A stretch of DNA of 64,000 nt from Gammaproteobacteria bacterium (GTDB taxonomy: Bacteria; Pseudomonadota; Gammaproteobacteria; Pseudomonadales; Halieaceae). Below are positions 51,997 through 61,194 of this stretch, in pieces. Made by a program: the position numbers and the translations under genes. The DNA lies in assembly GCA_024742415.1 (NCBI GenBank), contig JANSYN010000001.1:532659-596658 (forward strand). Direction: 5' to 3'. Every line of letters starts with the position of its first letter. Within the stretch, counting starts at the first letter, position 1. Below the pieces are notes generated by a model. It searched no databases, was not told the origin of the DNA, and worked only from the letters and a program-made list of their open reading frames with translations.

Positions 51997-52608
51997 CTAT
52001 GCCGCAAATGCCTTAGCGCAGGCCGGCCGCTCTAACAGACGGTCGGCATAAGCACTGAGGTTGGGAAAGTCTTCTGCCGTAACAATGCCCAGGCGTTTGG
52101 ACATGATGCAGGCATGACCGAGCATAGTATCGGCCGCAGAGAAGTCGCCGATTAGGTAGTCCCGCCCCGTCATTGCCTCTTCGACTGGGCCCCAGGCCTT
52201 GGCGAGTAGGCGTTGCGCCTGGCCACGAACAGTCTCATCCTGGCGATCCGGCGGCAGCAGGAGCGTGTGCACCACGATCGTGTTGACCGGGGGCATTACC
52301 ATCCCTTCACAGTAGTGGAACCACTGCAGGTATTCAGGGAAGCGCGGGTCATTTTTGGCTGGTTTGAGTCCGCCGTTCTTGTGGCGTTCCAGGATGTAAT
52401 CGGCGATAGCGCCTGATTCAAATAGACTGACATCGCCATCTTCAAGAACCGGGACGCGTCCCAGTGGGTGACGGGACCGGTGCTCGTCTGATTTCAGGTC
52501 CTTTGGGTGGAAATCCATTCGGTTGAGTTCGTATTCCAGTCCCAGTTCCTCCAGTAGCCATAAGGTTCGACTGGCGCGTGAATTGGGCGCGAAGTGTAGC
52601 TTAAGCAT
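51997..52608 (-). CDS. Glutathione S-transferase
   Basis: A 203-residue GST of typical size. LHFAPNSRASRTLWLLEELG (Ser-type site), HPLGRVPVLED and ESGAIADYILERH bind glutathione, and YLIGDFSAADTMLGHACI is the C-domain landmark. It is divergent from the acyl-CoA dehydrogenase gene and shares the palindrome at 52724 with it. Confidence 0.88.
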   Translation of the reverse strand: MLKLHFAPNSRASRTLWLLEELGLEYELNRMDFHPKDLKSDEHRSRHPLGRVPVLEDGDVSLFESGAIADYILERHKNGGLKPAKNDPRFPEYLQWFHYCEGMVMPPVNTIVVHTLLLPPDRQDETVRGQAQRLLAKAWGPVEEAMTGRDYLIGDFSAADTMLGHACIMSKRLGIVTAEDFPNLSAYADRLLERPACAKAFAA

Positions 52609-52723
52609 GCTTTCTCTCCATTTTTCTCATCGATTGTGTCAGCGAATGTTCTGATCCAGAGAATCACTAGTGTTCATCATTACCAACGGCCAGAGTGCTT
52701 GCGAAGTGCTGAAGACCACCTTA

Positions 52724-52742
52724 ATATAGACGATGTCAATAT
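52724..52742. promoter_or_regulatory. Regulon palindrome (operator), one mismatch
   Basis: ATATAGAC-GAT-GTCAATAT, one base from consensus, between a GST (minus) and an acyl-CoA dehydrogenase (plus). Confidence 0.7.
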
Positions 52743-52782
52743 ATTGGTGCGTTGTCAATACCGCGCACTGTCGCACAACTCA

Positions 52783-54036
52783 ATGGATTCTCACAGCGAT
52801 ATGGGTAGAACGTCTGGCAAAGATACACAGGAACAGACGGAGTTCCGTCAGTACTGCCGCGACTGGCTGGCGCAGAACAAGCCCGGGGAACCCCCGGTGC
52901 GCTTGCCGCTAACGGCTTTGGAGATTATGACAGAGGCACAGATGGCCTACTTGAAATCGTGGCAGAAAGCCGCTTACGAGGCGGGTCTTGTGGGCTGCGA
53001 TTACCCGGAGTCTGTGGGTGGTGGAGGCCGGACGGGCTGCCAACGTATCGCCAACGAGGAGATGCGGGCGGCGCGCACACCGTTTTTCCCCAACCTCGTT
53101 GGCCTGGGTATGGCGGCTGCGACTATCTACTATCATGGGCGAAATGAACTAAAAGAGCGATTGCTGCCCCCGTTGTTTTCCGGTGAGCATATCTGGTGCC
53201 AGGGTTTCAGCGAGCCCGGTGCGGGTTCGGACCTGGCCAGTGTCCAGACCTTTGCCGACCAGCGCGGTGATAAGTGGATTATCAATGGCCACAAGGTTTG
53301 GACATCCCTGGCGCACTTTGCCGACTGGATGATCCTGTTGTTACGCACAGATAAATCCCACAAATATGAGGGATTGTCATACTTTGTTGTTCCGATTCGA
53401 TCCAACCTTGGCAAGGGTGTTACAGTGCGGCCGCTGATCAAGATGACTGGCGAGACCGGTTTTAACGAGGTGATCTTTGAAGACCTGGAGGTGGACGACG
53501 GCTGTCGATTGGATGAGTTAGGCAAAGGCTGGCAAGTAGCGATGACCACTCTCACACATGAGCGGGATGCCGGTGAACTAGTGACACCCGCCGCGGGTGG
53601 CATGAGAAATGAGTCCGCATTTAACGCTACAGCCATCGCCCTACCAGGCCTGGCAAGAAATGCAGAGCGGGATGACGGAACTGCGGCAGATGATCCCCTG
53701 TTGCGGGACAGGATTGTGCAGCAGTTTATAAGGGAGCAGGCCATAGCTCAGAACATGCGCCGTTCTCGAATACCTGCACTGCAGGATCATCCGATGCGCT
53801 TGCCGCTGCAGAACAAACTCCTAATGTCGGAAGTTGCCCAGGACACCGCGAACCTGGCGATGGATATTGAGGGTGCCGGCGCTTCACTTTACGTCGGCGA
53901 TAGCAACGCGCCTGCTAAAGGGCAATGGCCCAAGAGCTACATGAATACCTTCGGCTTTACCATTGCTGCAGGCACCAGTGAAGTGCAGCGTAACATCCTG
54001 GGCGAACGTGTCCTGGGACTGGCCAAGTCGAAGTAG
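52783..54036 (+). CDS. Acyl-CoA dehydrogenase (ChsE/FadE-like subunit)
   Basis: About 417 residues. EAGLVGCDYPESVGGGG and QGFSEPGAGSDLASVQT are FAD/substrate-loop motifs; the C-terminal FGFTIAAGTSEVQRNILGERVLG is typical. The next gene is a second dehydrogenase 9 bases later, and such pairs form the heterotetramers known in steroid side-chain degradation. The start may be ATG 52783 or 52801; the frame to 52636 overlaps the operator. Confidence 0.82.
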   Translation: MDSHSDMGRTSGKDTQEQTEFRQYCRDWLAQNKPGEPPVRLPLTALEIMTEAQMAYLKSWQKAAYEAGLVGCDYPESVGGGGRTGCQRIANEEMRAARTPFFPNLVGLGMAAATIYYHGRNELKERLLPPLFSGEHIWCQGFSEPGAGSDLASVQTFADQRGDKWIINGHKVWTSLAHFADWMILLLRTDKSHKYEGLSYFVVPIRSNLGKGVTVRPLIKMTGETGFNEVIFEDLEVDDGCRLDELGKGWQVAMTTLTHERDAGELVTPAAGGMRNESAFNATAIALPGLARNAERDDGTAADDPLLRDRIVQQFIREQAIAQNMRRSRIPALQDHPMRLPLQNKLLMSEVAQDTANLAMDIEGAGASLYVGDSNAPAKGQWPKSYMNTFGFTIAAGTSEVQRNILGERVLGLAKSK

Positions 54037-54045
54037 GGGGTAGAC

Positions 54046-55197
54046 ATGGCACAGCCGGATAACTTTGGCTTTGGCGAGGAGGCGGCCCTGCTTAAGGAAT
54101 CCGCCCGCAAGTTTTTCGCAGACAATTTCCCCACTGACCAGTTGCATGTACTTGTAGCAACGGATCCAGATCCCTATCGCCCTGTGGCCGCACCCTGGCG
54201 GGAGGACCTTTGGCGTCAGATGGTGGAATTGGGATGGACCGCGCTGGCGGTGCCCGAATCCGCCGGCGGTGTGGCGATGCCCCTGTCTGCCGTTGCTGGA
54301 CTGGTCGAGGAAGCGGGGCATGCTGCATTTCCCTGCCCACTCTTGGGGACACTCAATACGATCTATGTGCTGTCCGGTTGCGGGCCAGAGGGCGAGGCAG
54401 CCCTGTCAGCGATTGCCCAGGGGCATGCCGCTACGCTCGCGATTACCAATCGTCAGGGTAGCTGGGACGTATCCCGCTGTGATGTTCGGCTCGCGCAGAA
54501 TAGCTTAGATGGCACCGCCTGGTATGTTCAGGACGCGGGCAAGGTCAGTCATTTGCTGGTCAGTGCTTATGACGGCGAGCGTTTGTGTCTCTATTGGGTA
54601 GACGTTACGGCACCTGGCGTGACAGTCACGCCCGATGCAATTATCGATCTCACGCGCGATCAGGCGCATGTCACTTTCCAGAATGTTGTAGTCGATGGTC
54701 AGCGTGTTACCGAGGTGTGTACTGATGCTGTGCCGGTGCTCAAAGCCGCAATGCCCGCGATCTGGACCTTGCTCGCTGCGGATATGGTGGGCGCCGGTGA
54801 ATGGCTGCTGCAGACGACCACGGAGTATGCTCGGACCCGGCAGCAGTTCGACAGGCCGCTTGGTTTTTTCCAGGCGATCAAGCATCCACTGGTTAACGTT
54901 ATGATTGAGGTCGACAAAAGCAAATCACTGGTCTACAACGCTGCGTGTGCTTTCGATAGCGAACCCGACAAGGCGACTGGCTACGCCCATATGGCCAAGT
55001 CGGCAGCCAGTGATATGGCGAGTTTTGGCAGCAGTCGCGCTGTGCAGTTCCATGGCGGTATTGGTTTCACGTGGGAGTGCTACGTGCACCTGTACTTCAA
55101 AAGGCAGAAGCACAGCCAGTTGTTTTTTGGTGACGGACCATGGCACCGGCGCCGGCTGGCGTTATCGCTAATCGACCGAGAAGCCCACGCGGGGTAG
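54046..55197 (+). CDS. Acyl-CoA dehydrogenase, partner subunit
   Basis: A 383-residue member. The middle domain is atypical and lacks the usual SEPxAGSD motif; the C-terminal ARTRQQFDRPLGFFQAIKHPLV is canonical and QFHGGIGFTWECYVHLYFKR near the end is a landmark. The adjacent gene supplies the complementary motifs, so the two probably form one heteromeric enzyme. Confidence 0.82.
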   Translation: MAQPDNFGFGEEAALLKESARKFFADNFPTDQLHVLVATDPDPYRPVAAPWREDLWRQMVELGWTALAVPESAGGVAMPLSAVAGLVEEAGHAAFPCPLLGTLNTIYVLSGCGPEGEAALSAIAQGHAATLAITNRQGSWDVSRCDVRLAQNSLDGTAWYVQDAGKVSHLLVSAYDGERLCLYWVDVTAPGVTVTPDAIIDLTRDQAHVTFQNVVVDGQRVTEVCTDAVPVLKAAMPAIWTLLAADMVGAGEWLLQTTTEYARTRQQFDRPLGFFQAIKHPLVNVMIEVDKSKSLVYNAACAFDSEPDKATGYAHMAKSAASDMASFGSSRAVQFHGGIGFTWECYVHLYFKRQKHSQLFFGDGPWHRRRLALSLIDREAHAG

Positions 55198-55707
55198 TGA
55201 CTGCCAGGGGCTGAGCCTATGAAAGAAGTTCATCATCTCACTAGTGTACTCGGCGATAGCCGGGGTGTTGTGGTTGTTCCTGTCCGCGCTTCTGCACCGG
55301 GCGGGCCTGCACAGGCCATGGCATTGCTATGCGAGCCGTCATGATCAGGGCCTGTGACTGGCGCATAGGGTGTCGCGTCGACTGTAAAATGACTTTGCCG
55401 GAGACCCGTATCGGAATGGATCTGCCGCCCCTGTTGATAGCGCTGACCTCGTCCCGCAGCACGCCCCGGCATATGGATCGCGTCACCCTCCTGTCGGAAG
55501 TTTACAACCCTGAGCGGGCTTTGGATGCCGGGTTTTTTCGGAGGCGACGTCGAGGCTGGCGATATGGAGTCGCGTAGTCTCGAGATCGCCGAACAGTTGG
55601 TCAGCTTACGGTTTCGTCGATTGGTTCGCACCAAGTTGTCACTGAGGGCCAGTACGCTAGAAGTCATGAAGAGTAGCCTTGCAAGCTTAGGACGGCCTGG
55701 ATAATTC
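55198..55707. other. Intergenic stretch, possible eroded gene on the minus strand
   Basis: About 510 bases. The minus strand has a long open frame (55733-55233) of basic, Ser/Pro/Arg-rich composition that I cannot match to a family. The plus strand has no good gene. It may be an eroded thioesterase-like gene, but this is a weak guess. Confidence 0.35.
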
Positions 55708-57051
55708 GTGAAAATCCTATCTCTCAGGTCCATCGTGGTTGTACTACTCGTGGGTACGGCGGTTGCTGTGGTGCATCATTTTTGGCTCGCTTATTCGCTG
55801 GAACAGAAAGGTTTGTCAGTAATAGCGCATAGTGATGCTCAATTCTGGTTGATGCAGGGGCCACCCAATGATCGACTAATTGCTTGTACGGTGATCTACC
55901 ACTTCGATAGCCCGTTAGATGAAAGTGAGCTCAAGGGCCGTATGACACAACTCACGCAGGCCCATTCAATGTTTCAGCGCAATGTGGTTGAGGTAAATGG
56001 CCTTCCCTATTGGCAAAGCGCCGTCACTGATTGGGACACCCTCTACCGGGTTTTACAGCCGGGTGAGCGGCTCGTATCAGCGGTAATCCAGGCAGAACAG
56101 GATGTCTCCAGCGCCTCTGGTATCGGCGGTGGTGCTCCGCTCTTTCGAGTCCTGGTGTCGTCTGATAGAACACAGCTGGCGTTCGTATGGCATCACGTGA
56201 TTTCAGACTTCGAGGGCATGTTCAATAAACATGCTAAGTACCTGTTTCATGAAGAGGGAGAGAGAACCCGATTTGGTTACCAGTTGCGCAATCGGAGTGG
56301 TCCGAACCAGGATACATCTGGCAAGACTCAAGGCGGGTTGGCTGCGCAGATATCTGCAGATCGCCCTTTGGGGTTTGTGTCAAACGCATATGTAGTCACC
56401 CGCATTGTGTTGCCTGTTGGGGACATGGAGCTCTATGAGTTGGGTAGGCAGTCTGGACTACCCATGAGCGATGTTTTCTCATTCATTGCACTGCGTGCTG
56501 CGACACTGTACGAGGAAAGCTATAGTCAAGTCGGTGTGCAATCGAATGCTTCGGTGAAGCTGCTGCCCATGATCAGTCCGATCAGCTTGAGAAACAGTTC
56601 TCTTGAACTTGATGAAGGAAACAACCGCGCCATTAAGACGTTTCCTTTCGTGTTTCCAGCAGAGACTGTAAAGGATTTGCATCAAAGAGTGTTGGCTCTG
56701 GAGGCGGCTTCGAGTTCTTACGACAGCGCTGGCGCTGCGATGAAAGTCGCTAAAAGATTCTCCTGGTTTGAGCAAAACTTCCGGGAGCTCGCCATGCCCG
56801 ACTACATATCAAACTATTTTCCTTTGGCGGACAAGCCCCTGGCTATGGGTGATGCGGTCCTGGTGGGTCACGAATTGCGCGTTCCAATGGTACCGTATGA
56901 GCGGGTCAAGTTTGCCTGGTCAAACTATGCTGGGCAAGTAGAGTTGTTTCTGCACACTGACCCTGAACTCATAGCAACTGACGAGATGGGCGCCTCTGTG
57001 CAAAATGCAATATCCGAAGTTCTGGCCTATCTCGCGGCAATATTGCCATGA
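55708..57051 (+). CDS. Membrane-anchored condensation/acyltransferase-like protein
   Basis: A 447-residue protein with an N-terminal membrane segment (about 8-22). The HHVISDFEG motif at 162-170 matches the HHxxxD active site of the condensation, CoA-acyltransferase and wax-ester synthase superfamily. Later LPMSDVFSFIALRAAT and YISNYFPL fit that fold. It may acylate a hydroxyl of a lipid or substrate. The start is GTG 55708. It precedes a small membrane protein and a sulfatase. Confidence 0.6.
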   Translation: MKILSLRSIVVVLLVGTAVAVVHHFWLAYSLEQKGLSVIAHSDAQFWLMQGPPNDRLIACTVIYHFDSPLDESELKGRMTQLTQAHSMFQRNVVEVNGLPYWQSAVTDWDTLYRVLQPGERLVSAVIQAEQDVSSASGIGGGAPLFRVLVSSDRTQLAFVWHHVISDFEGMFNKHAKYLFHEEGERTRFGYQLRNRSGPNQDTSGKTQGGLAAQISADRPLGFVSNAYVVTRIVLPVGDMELYELGRQSGLPMSDVFSFIALRAATLYEESYSQVGVQSNASVKLLPMISPISLRNSSLELDEGNNRAIKTFPFVFPAETVKDLHQRVLALEAASSSYDSAGAAMKVAKRFSWFEQNFRELAMPDYISNYFPLADKPLAMGDAVLVGHELRVPMVPYERVKFAWSNYAGQVELFLHTDPELIATDEMGASVQNAISEVLAYLAAILP

Positions 57052-57156
57052 CGTCCGGGTAAGGTTTCTACCGATCATCGACTGGAGTCAATAAAGTGCA
57101 GATGCCGAATCTTGGATCGAGAAGTCTGACCTTTAAAGTGGTTTTGGAGAAGTACT

Positions 57157-57534
57157 GTGATTAACAAGATCTTGAGCGTGCTGGTTGTCCTGCCGGCAAT
57201 TCTTTTCGTGGTTACTGGCGTTCGCTGGTTGGTGGATCCGGCGGTCAGCGCCACGCAGCTCGGGATGGCCCTGGATCAGGGCCTCGGCCTCAGTTCACAG
57301 GTGGGTGACCTGTCCAGCTTTTTCCTGACACTGGGCATCTGCATACTGTTAGCCGTCGTCACTGGCAGGCGCATGTGGTACTACCCGCCGATCCTGCTGC
57401 TGTCCCTGGCGGCGATTGGTCGCCTGATCGCCTGGCTAGTGCACGACGCTGCCCTGGCACCCCAGATCGGGGTGGAAGTACTGATCGCGATTTTGCTGTT
57501 TGTGGCCTCCAGACGCCTGCCGAGAGAGGCTTGA
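57157..57534 (+). CDS. DUF4345-like small membrane protein
   Basis: A 125-residue protein with four hydrophobic segments (LSVLVVLPAILFVVTGVRWL; SFFLTLGICILLAVVTG; YYPPILLLSLAAIGRLIAWL; EVLIAILLFVA). It resembles the protein at 13920-14324. It ends 3 bases before the sulfatase gene and starts with GTG at 57157. Function unknown. Confidence 0.65.
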   Translation: MINKILSVLVVLPAILFVVTGVRWLVDPAVSATQLGMALDQGLGLSSQVGDLSSFFLTLGICILLAVVTGRRMWYYPPILLLSLAAIGRLIAWLVHDAALAPQIGVEVLIAILLFVASRRLPREA

Positions 57535-57537
57535 GCA

Positions 57538-59331
57538 ATGGGGGTGATACGAACCGGCCTGGCCGCACTTGCGTTACTTGCGTCGGTCACTTGCCTGGCA
57601 GACTTGGGTGAGAACTTGTCAGGACAGGCGGCGACACCGCAGAGACCGAATATTCTGCTGGTGCTTGCAGATGACCTGGGTTACACCGATCTGGCCTCCT
57701 ATGGCAGTGAAATCAATACACCCATTCTCGATGCGTTGGCACAGCAGGGCGTGCGTTTCACCAACTATCATTCGGCAGCTAATTGCGCGCCGGCGAGGGC
57801 CATGCTGCTAACGGGTGTCGACGCACACTTGGCGGGCGTACCGAATATCCCGGAGATGCTGGCTCCGGAGCAGCAACGCCACGCTCACTACCAGGGGGTG
57901 TTGGGCACTAACGTGGTGACGGTTGCCACCCTGCTGGAGGATGCGGGCTATCACACCTACATGGCCGGCAAGTGGCATCTGGGCACGGGGCCTGGTCAGT
58001 TGCCCAGCGAGCGCGGTTTCGAGCGCACCGTGGCGCTGGCCGATTCCGGCGCCGACAACTGGGAGCAACGTCCCTATATACCAATCTATGATAAAGCCAA
58101 CTGGTATGCCGACGGGAAGGAATACACGCTACCGGAGGATTTCTATTCGTCCCGCTTCCTTGTGGACAAGACGATAGAGTTCATTGACAGCAACATCGAA
58201 GACGGTAAACCTTTTTTCGCTTACCTGCCGTTCCAGGCGGTGCATATTCCCGTACAGGCTCCGCAGGACTTCATCGACCGCTACATGGGCGTATATGACG
58301 CAGGCTGGGACGTTTTGCGGGAGCGGCGCCTGACCCGGGCGACTGAACTGGGTATCGTGCCCGAGGGTGTGTCAGCGGTGCGTATGTCGACCACGGCTGA
58401 TTGGGAGGCGCTGGACGCACAGCGTCAGCGCTACGAGGCCAAGCGCATGGCCGTCTATGCCGCCATGGTCGAGGCGATGGATTTTCACCTGGGGCGTTTA
58501 CTGGATTACCTGAAACAAAGTGGCCAGTACGACAACACCATCATTATTTTCACCTCGGATAATGGCGCCGAGGCCAGCGGTTCCGTAGACCCGCATTCAT
58601 TTGTCAATCGTCGCCTCACCGATTCCTTGGGCTACCGTATCGATTACGAAACCCTGGGCCTCAAGGGCAGTTACAGCAGTATCAGCCCGAGTTTTGCCAG
58701 CGCCGCGGCCAGCCCGCTAGCCTACTACAAGTTCTACGCGGGGGAGGGCGGAATGCGGGTGCCGTTGATCATCGCCGGGGTCGGCCTGCCGGTGCAGGGC
58801 GAATTAGTCAGAGCCTTCTCTTTTGTCACGGATATCACTCCCACTATACTGTCCTTCGCCGGGGTGGCATCACCGGGCCCTCGCTACCGCGGCAGGCCAG
58901 TAGAGTCCATAATCGGTCGCGACCTGCAACCACTGGTGCGCGGGAGTGAGGAACGCGTCTACGGTCCGGAAGAGACAGTGGGCTATGAACTGGCCGGGCA
59001 CGCCGCCTTGTTCCAGGGTGATTATAAAATTGTGCGCAACCGAGGCCCGGTCGGTGACGGGCAGTGGCGCCTTTACAATATTGTTGATGATCCCGGTGAA
59101 GCTAATGATCTGGCGACGGCGGAGCCTGCCCGCCTACAGCGTATGTTATTGGCCTATGAACGCTATGTCCTGGAGAACAAGGTGCTGCCTGTGCCGCCCG
59201 GATACAATCATCTCAATCAACTGGTCACCAACACTCTCTATAACCGGATGCGATCGCCCATATTGGTTGGCCTGTTGACGTTGCTTGTTCTGATTCCTTT
59301 TGTGGTGGCCCACCGTAGGCAAGATCAATAG
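57538..59331 (+). CDS. Sulfatase (formylglycine type) with C-terminal membrane anchor
   Basis: A 597-residue enzyme. A signal segment precedes RPNILLVLADDLGYTD. The catalytic site CAPARAMLLTG (Cys 83) keeps C-x-P-x-R but has Ala in place of the usual Ser. AGKWHLG and FTSDNGAE follow. The C-terminus ILVGLLTLLVLIPFVVAHRR is a membrane anchor, unusual for a sulfatase. It fits removal of sulfate esters at the envelope. Confidence 0.87.
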   Translation: MGVIRTGLAALALLASVTCLADLGENLSGQAATPQRPNILLVLADDLGYTDLASYGSEINTPILDALAQQGVRFTNYHSAANCAPARAMLLTGVDAHLAGVPNIPEMLAPEQQRHAHYQGVLGTNVVTVATLLEDAGYHTYMAGKWHLGTGPGQLPSERGFERTVALADSGADNWEQRPYIPIYDKANWYADGKEYTLPEDFYSSRFLVDKTIEFIDSNIEDGKPFFAYLPFQAVHIPVQAPQDFIDRYMGVYDAGWDVLRERRLTRATELGIVPEGVSAVRMSTTADWEALDAQRQRYEAKRMAVYAAMVEAMDFHLGRLLDYLKQSGQYDNTIIIFTSDNGAEASGSVDPHSFVNRRLTDSLGYRIDYETLGLKGSYSSISPSFASAAASPLAYYKFYAGEGGMRVPLIIAGVGLPVQGELVRAFSFVTDITPTILSFAGVASPGPRYRGRPVESIIGRDLQPLVRGSEERVYGPEETVGYELAGHAALFQGDYKIVRNRGPVGDGQWRLYNIVDDPGEANDLATAEPARLQRMLLAYERYVLENKVLPVPPGYNHLNQLVTNTLYNRMRSPILVGLLTLLVLIPFVVAHRRQDQ

Positions 59332-59501
59332 GGTTTGTATCTCCGTTTGGCCGGCTAGTCACTGATAGTGTCGTCATCAGCGCTCTGCAGCATGTCGTCG
59401 CTCCGATTGGGTGAGTCACGCCTGGGGAATGGGGACGCTGCTTTGCGTATCAACACACTACTATCGACAACACAGCAGGGCTTTCATAAGCTGCACAGCG
59501 A

Positions 59502-59573
59502 GACACAACAACTCACAACAACACGCAACAACACACAGCAACACACAGCAACACACAACGGCACACAACGGCA
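59502..59573. repeat. A/C-rich tandem repeat before the amidase gene
   Basis: About 70 bases made of ACACA-rich units, including ACACACAGCA twice and ACACACAACGGC with a partial repeat, and almost no T. It ends 16 bases before the amidase ATG, so it would be in the untranslated leader. Such repeats can vary in length. Confidence 0.7.
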
Positions 59574-59588
59574 CTTGGCGAGGGTACG

Positions 59589-60977
59589 ATGACAGACGAA
59601 CTTTGGCGCAAATCCGCGCACGAACTGGCCGCTCTCATTCGGGCCAGGACGGTTTCCAGCCGCGAGGTGGTCAGCAGTCACCTGGAGCGTATTGACGCGG
59701 TGAACCCGCGCGTGAATGCAGTCACGGTGACCCTGGCGGAATCTGCCCTGGCCGCTGCAGACCAGGCTGATGCCAGTGAGCCGATGGGTCCGTTGCATGG
59801 CGTGCCTTTCACCATCAAGGAGAACATCGACTGCCTGGGCTCGGCCACGACAAATGGCCTGCAGGTGTTTGCCGATGCCATGCCCGCTGCGGATGCACCG
59901 GTTGTGGCGCGCATGAAGGCCGCCGGTGCTATTGCATTGGCGCGAACCAACCTGCCTGAACTGGGGCTGCGAATCACTACAGACAACCCTCTGCGCGGCC
60001 GCACCCTCAATCCCTGGGACATGACCCGCACGGCCGGCGGTTCCAGTGGCGGAGAGGCCGTTTCCCTGGCGACGGGCATGAGCCCCATCGGCCTGGGAAA
60101 TGATGTGGGTGGCTCCCTGAGAAACCCCGCCTACTGCTGCGGCATCACGTCTTTGAAACCCACCACCGGCAGAATCCCCATGGTCACGTCGATCCCCATG
60201 GCGGCCCAGCCCAACGCCTTCAGGCTCATGTGTGTCGAGGGCGCTATGGCCAGGTCGGTCGCCGATCTGCAGATCGCCTACGGCGTTTTGGCGGGCTGGC
60301 ACCCGCAGGACCCTTACTCTGTGCCTGCTCCCCTGGAGGGGCCAGCAGTAGAGCGCAAGGCTGCGCTGGTAACTGACATGCCCGATTCGCCCCTGCCAGC
60401 GGCGACGGTTGCGGCGATCCACCAGGCCGGTGCCCATCTGCAGGCGGCCGGGTGGCAGGTAGAGGAGGTGGCGGCGCCGGAGCTTGGCGCGGTCAACGAC
60501 ATCTGGTCACGGGTGTTGGGTGCGGATATCAGCAACATGCTGTCGTTGCTGGAACCCATCATGAGTGAGGCCTCGGTTGCCATGTTGCGGCAGTTTCTGG
60601 CTGAGCTGGACACTTCACCGATGTCAGGCACCGAGGTCTATTGTGAGCGCGACAGGCTGGCAGTGCTCTGGTCTGCGTTTTTGCAACAGTACCCACTGGT
60701 GATCGGGCCAACGTGGGCTGACCTGCCTTTTCTGCATGACGCCGACCTCGACCCGCACTCAGGCGTAGAGACCTTCCGACGTCGTTTGCAGTTCATCACC
60801 CCCGGAAACCTGCTGGGCCTGCCTGCAGTGGCGCTGCCTATGGGTGTGGCCGATGGTCTGCCCACAGGGGTGCAACTGTACGCAGAGCGCTGGCGTGAGG
60901 ATGTATGCCTGGCAGCTGCAGGTGTGATCGAGGAGCGTGTCGGCCAGGTGACGCCGATCGATCCCGTGTTTCAGTAA
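59589..60977 (+). CDS. Amidase (GatA-like signature family)
   Basis: A 462-residue amidase. The Ser-cisSer-Lys triad is visible: Lys 77 in VPFTIKENID, cis-Ser in TAGGSSGGEAV (~152-153) and nucleophile Ser 176 in NDVGGSLRNPAYC. It hydrolyses an amide bond; related enzymes act on nitrile-derived or drug-like amides. It is not linked to tRNA amidotransferase genes here. Substrate unknown. The A/C repeat lies in its leader. Confidence 0.87.
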   Translation: MTDELWRKSAHELAALIRARTVSSREVVSSHLERIDAVNPRVNAVTVTLAESALAAADQADASEPMGPLHGVPFTIKENIDCLGSATTNGLQVFADAMPAADAPVVARMKAAGAIALARTNLPELGLRITTDNPLRGRTLNPWDMTRTAGGSSGGEAVSLATGMSPIGLGNDVGGSLRNPAYCCGITSLKPTTGRIPMVTSIPMAAQPNAFRLMCVEGAMARSVADLQIAYGVLAGWHPQDPYSVPAPLEGPAVERKAALVTDMPDSPLPAATVAAIHQAGAHLQAAGWQVEEVAAPELGAVNDIWSRVLGADISNMLSLLEPIMSEASVAMLRQFLAELDTSPMSGTEVYCERDRLAVLWSAFLQQYPLVIGPTWADLPFLHDADLDPHSGVETFRRRLQFITPGNLLGLPAVALPMGVADGLPTGVQLYAERWREDVCLAAAGVIEERVGQVTPIDPVFQ

Positions 60978-61194
60978 ACGTTGCGCCACTGCAACGGCAC
61001 GTCCAGCGCATTGATAGCGATGTGTCGTCACACGGTGCCCCTGAGCAGGGCAGTGGTGTCTGGCTGCCGCAAAACCTGATCGAGATCAATAAACCACGCG
61101 CTTGCGAGGTGTCTTAATCTATTTGGGGTATGTCTGCCTAACGCGGTGCTCTCATAGTGTTTCCGGACAAGCACACTATGCAGAGGAAGCGATC

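Noticed and set aside
55233..55733. 166-codon minus-strand frame
   Set aside because: Arg/Ser/Pro-rich composition, no start signal and no recognised family; kept only as a note in the intergenic entry.
59502..59573. Possible CRISPR array
   Set aside because: Units are short and contiguous without unique spacers; it is a microsatellite.
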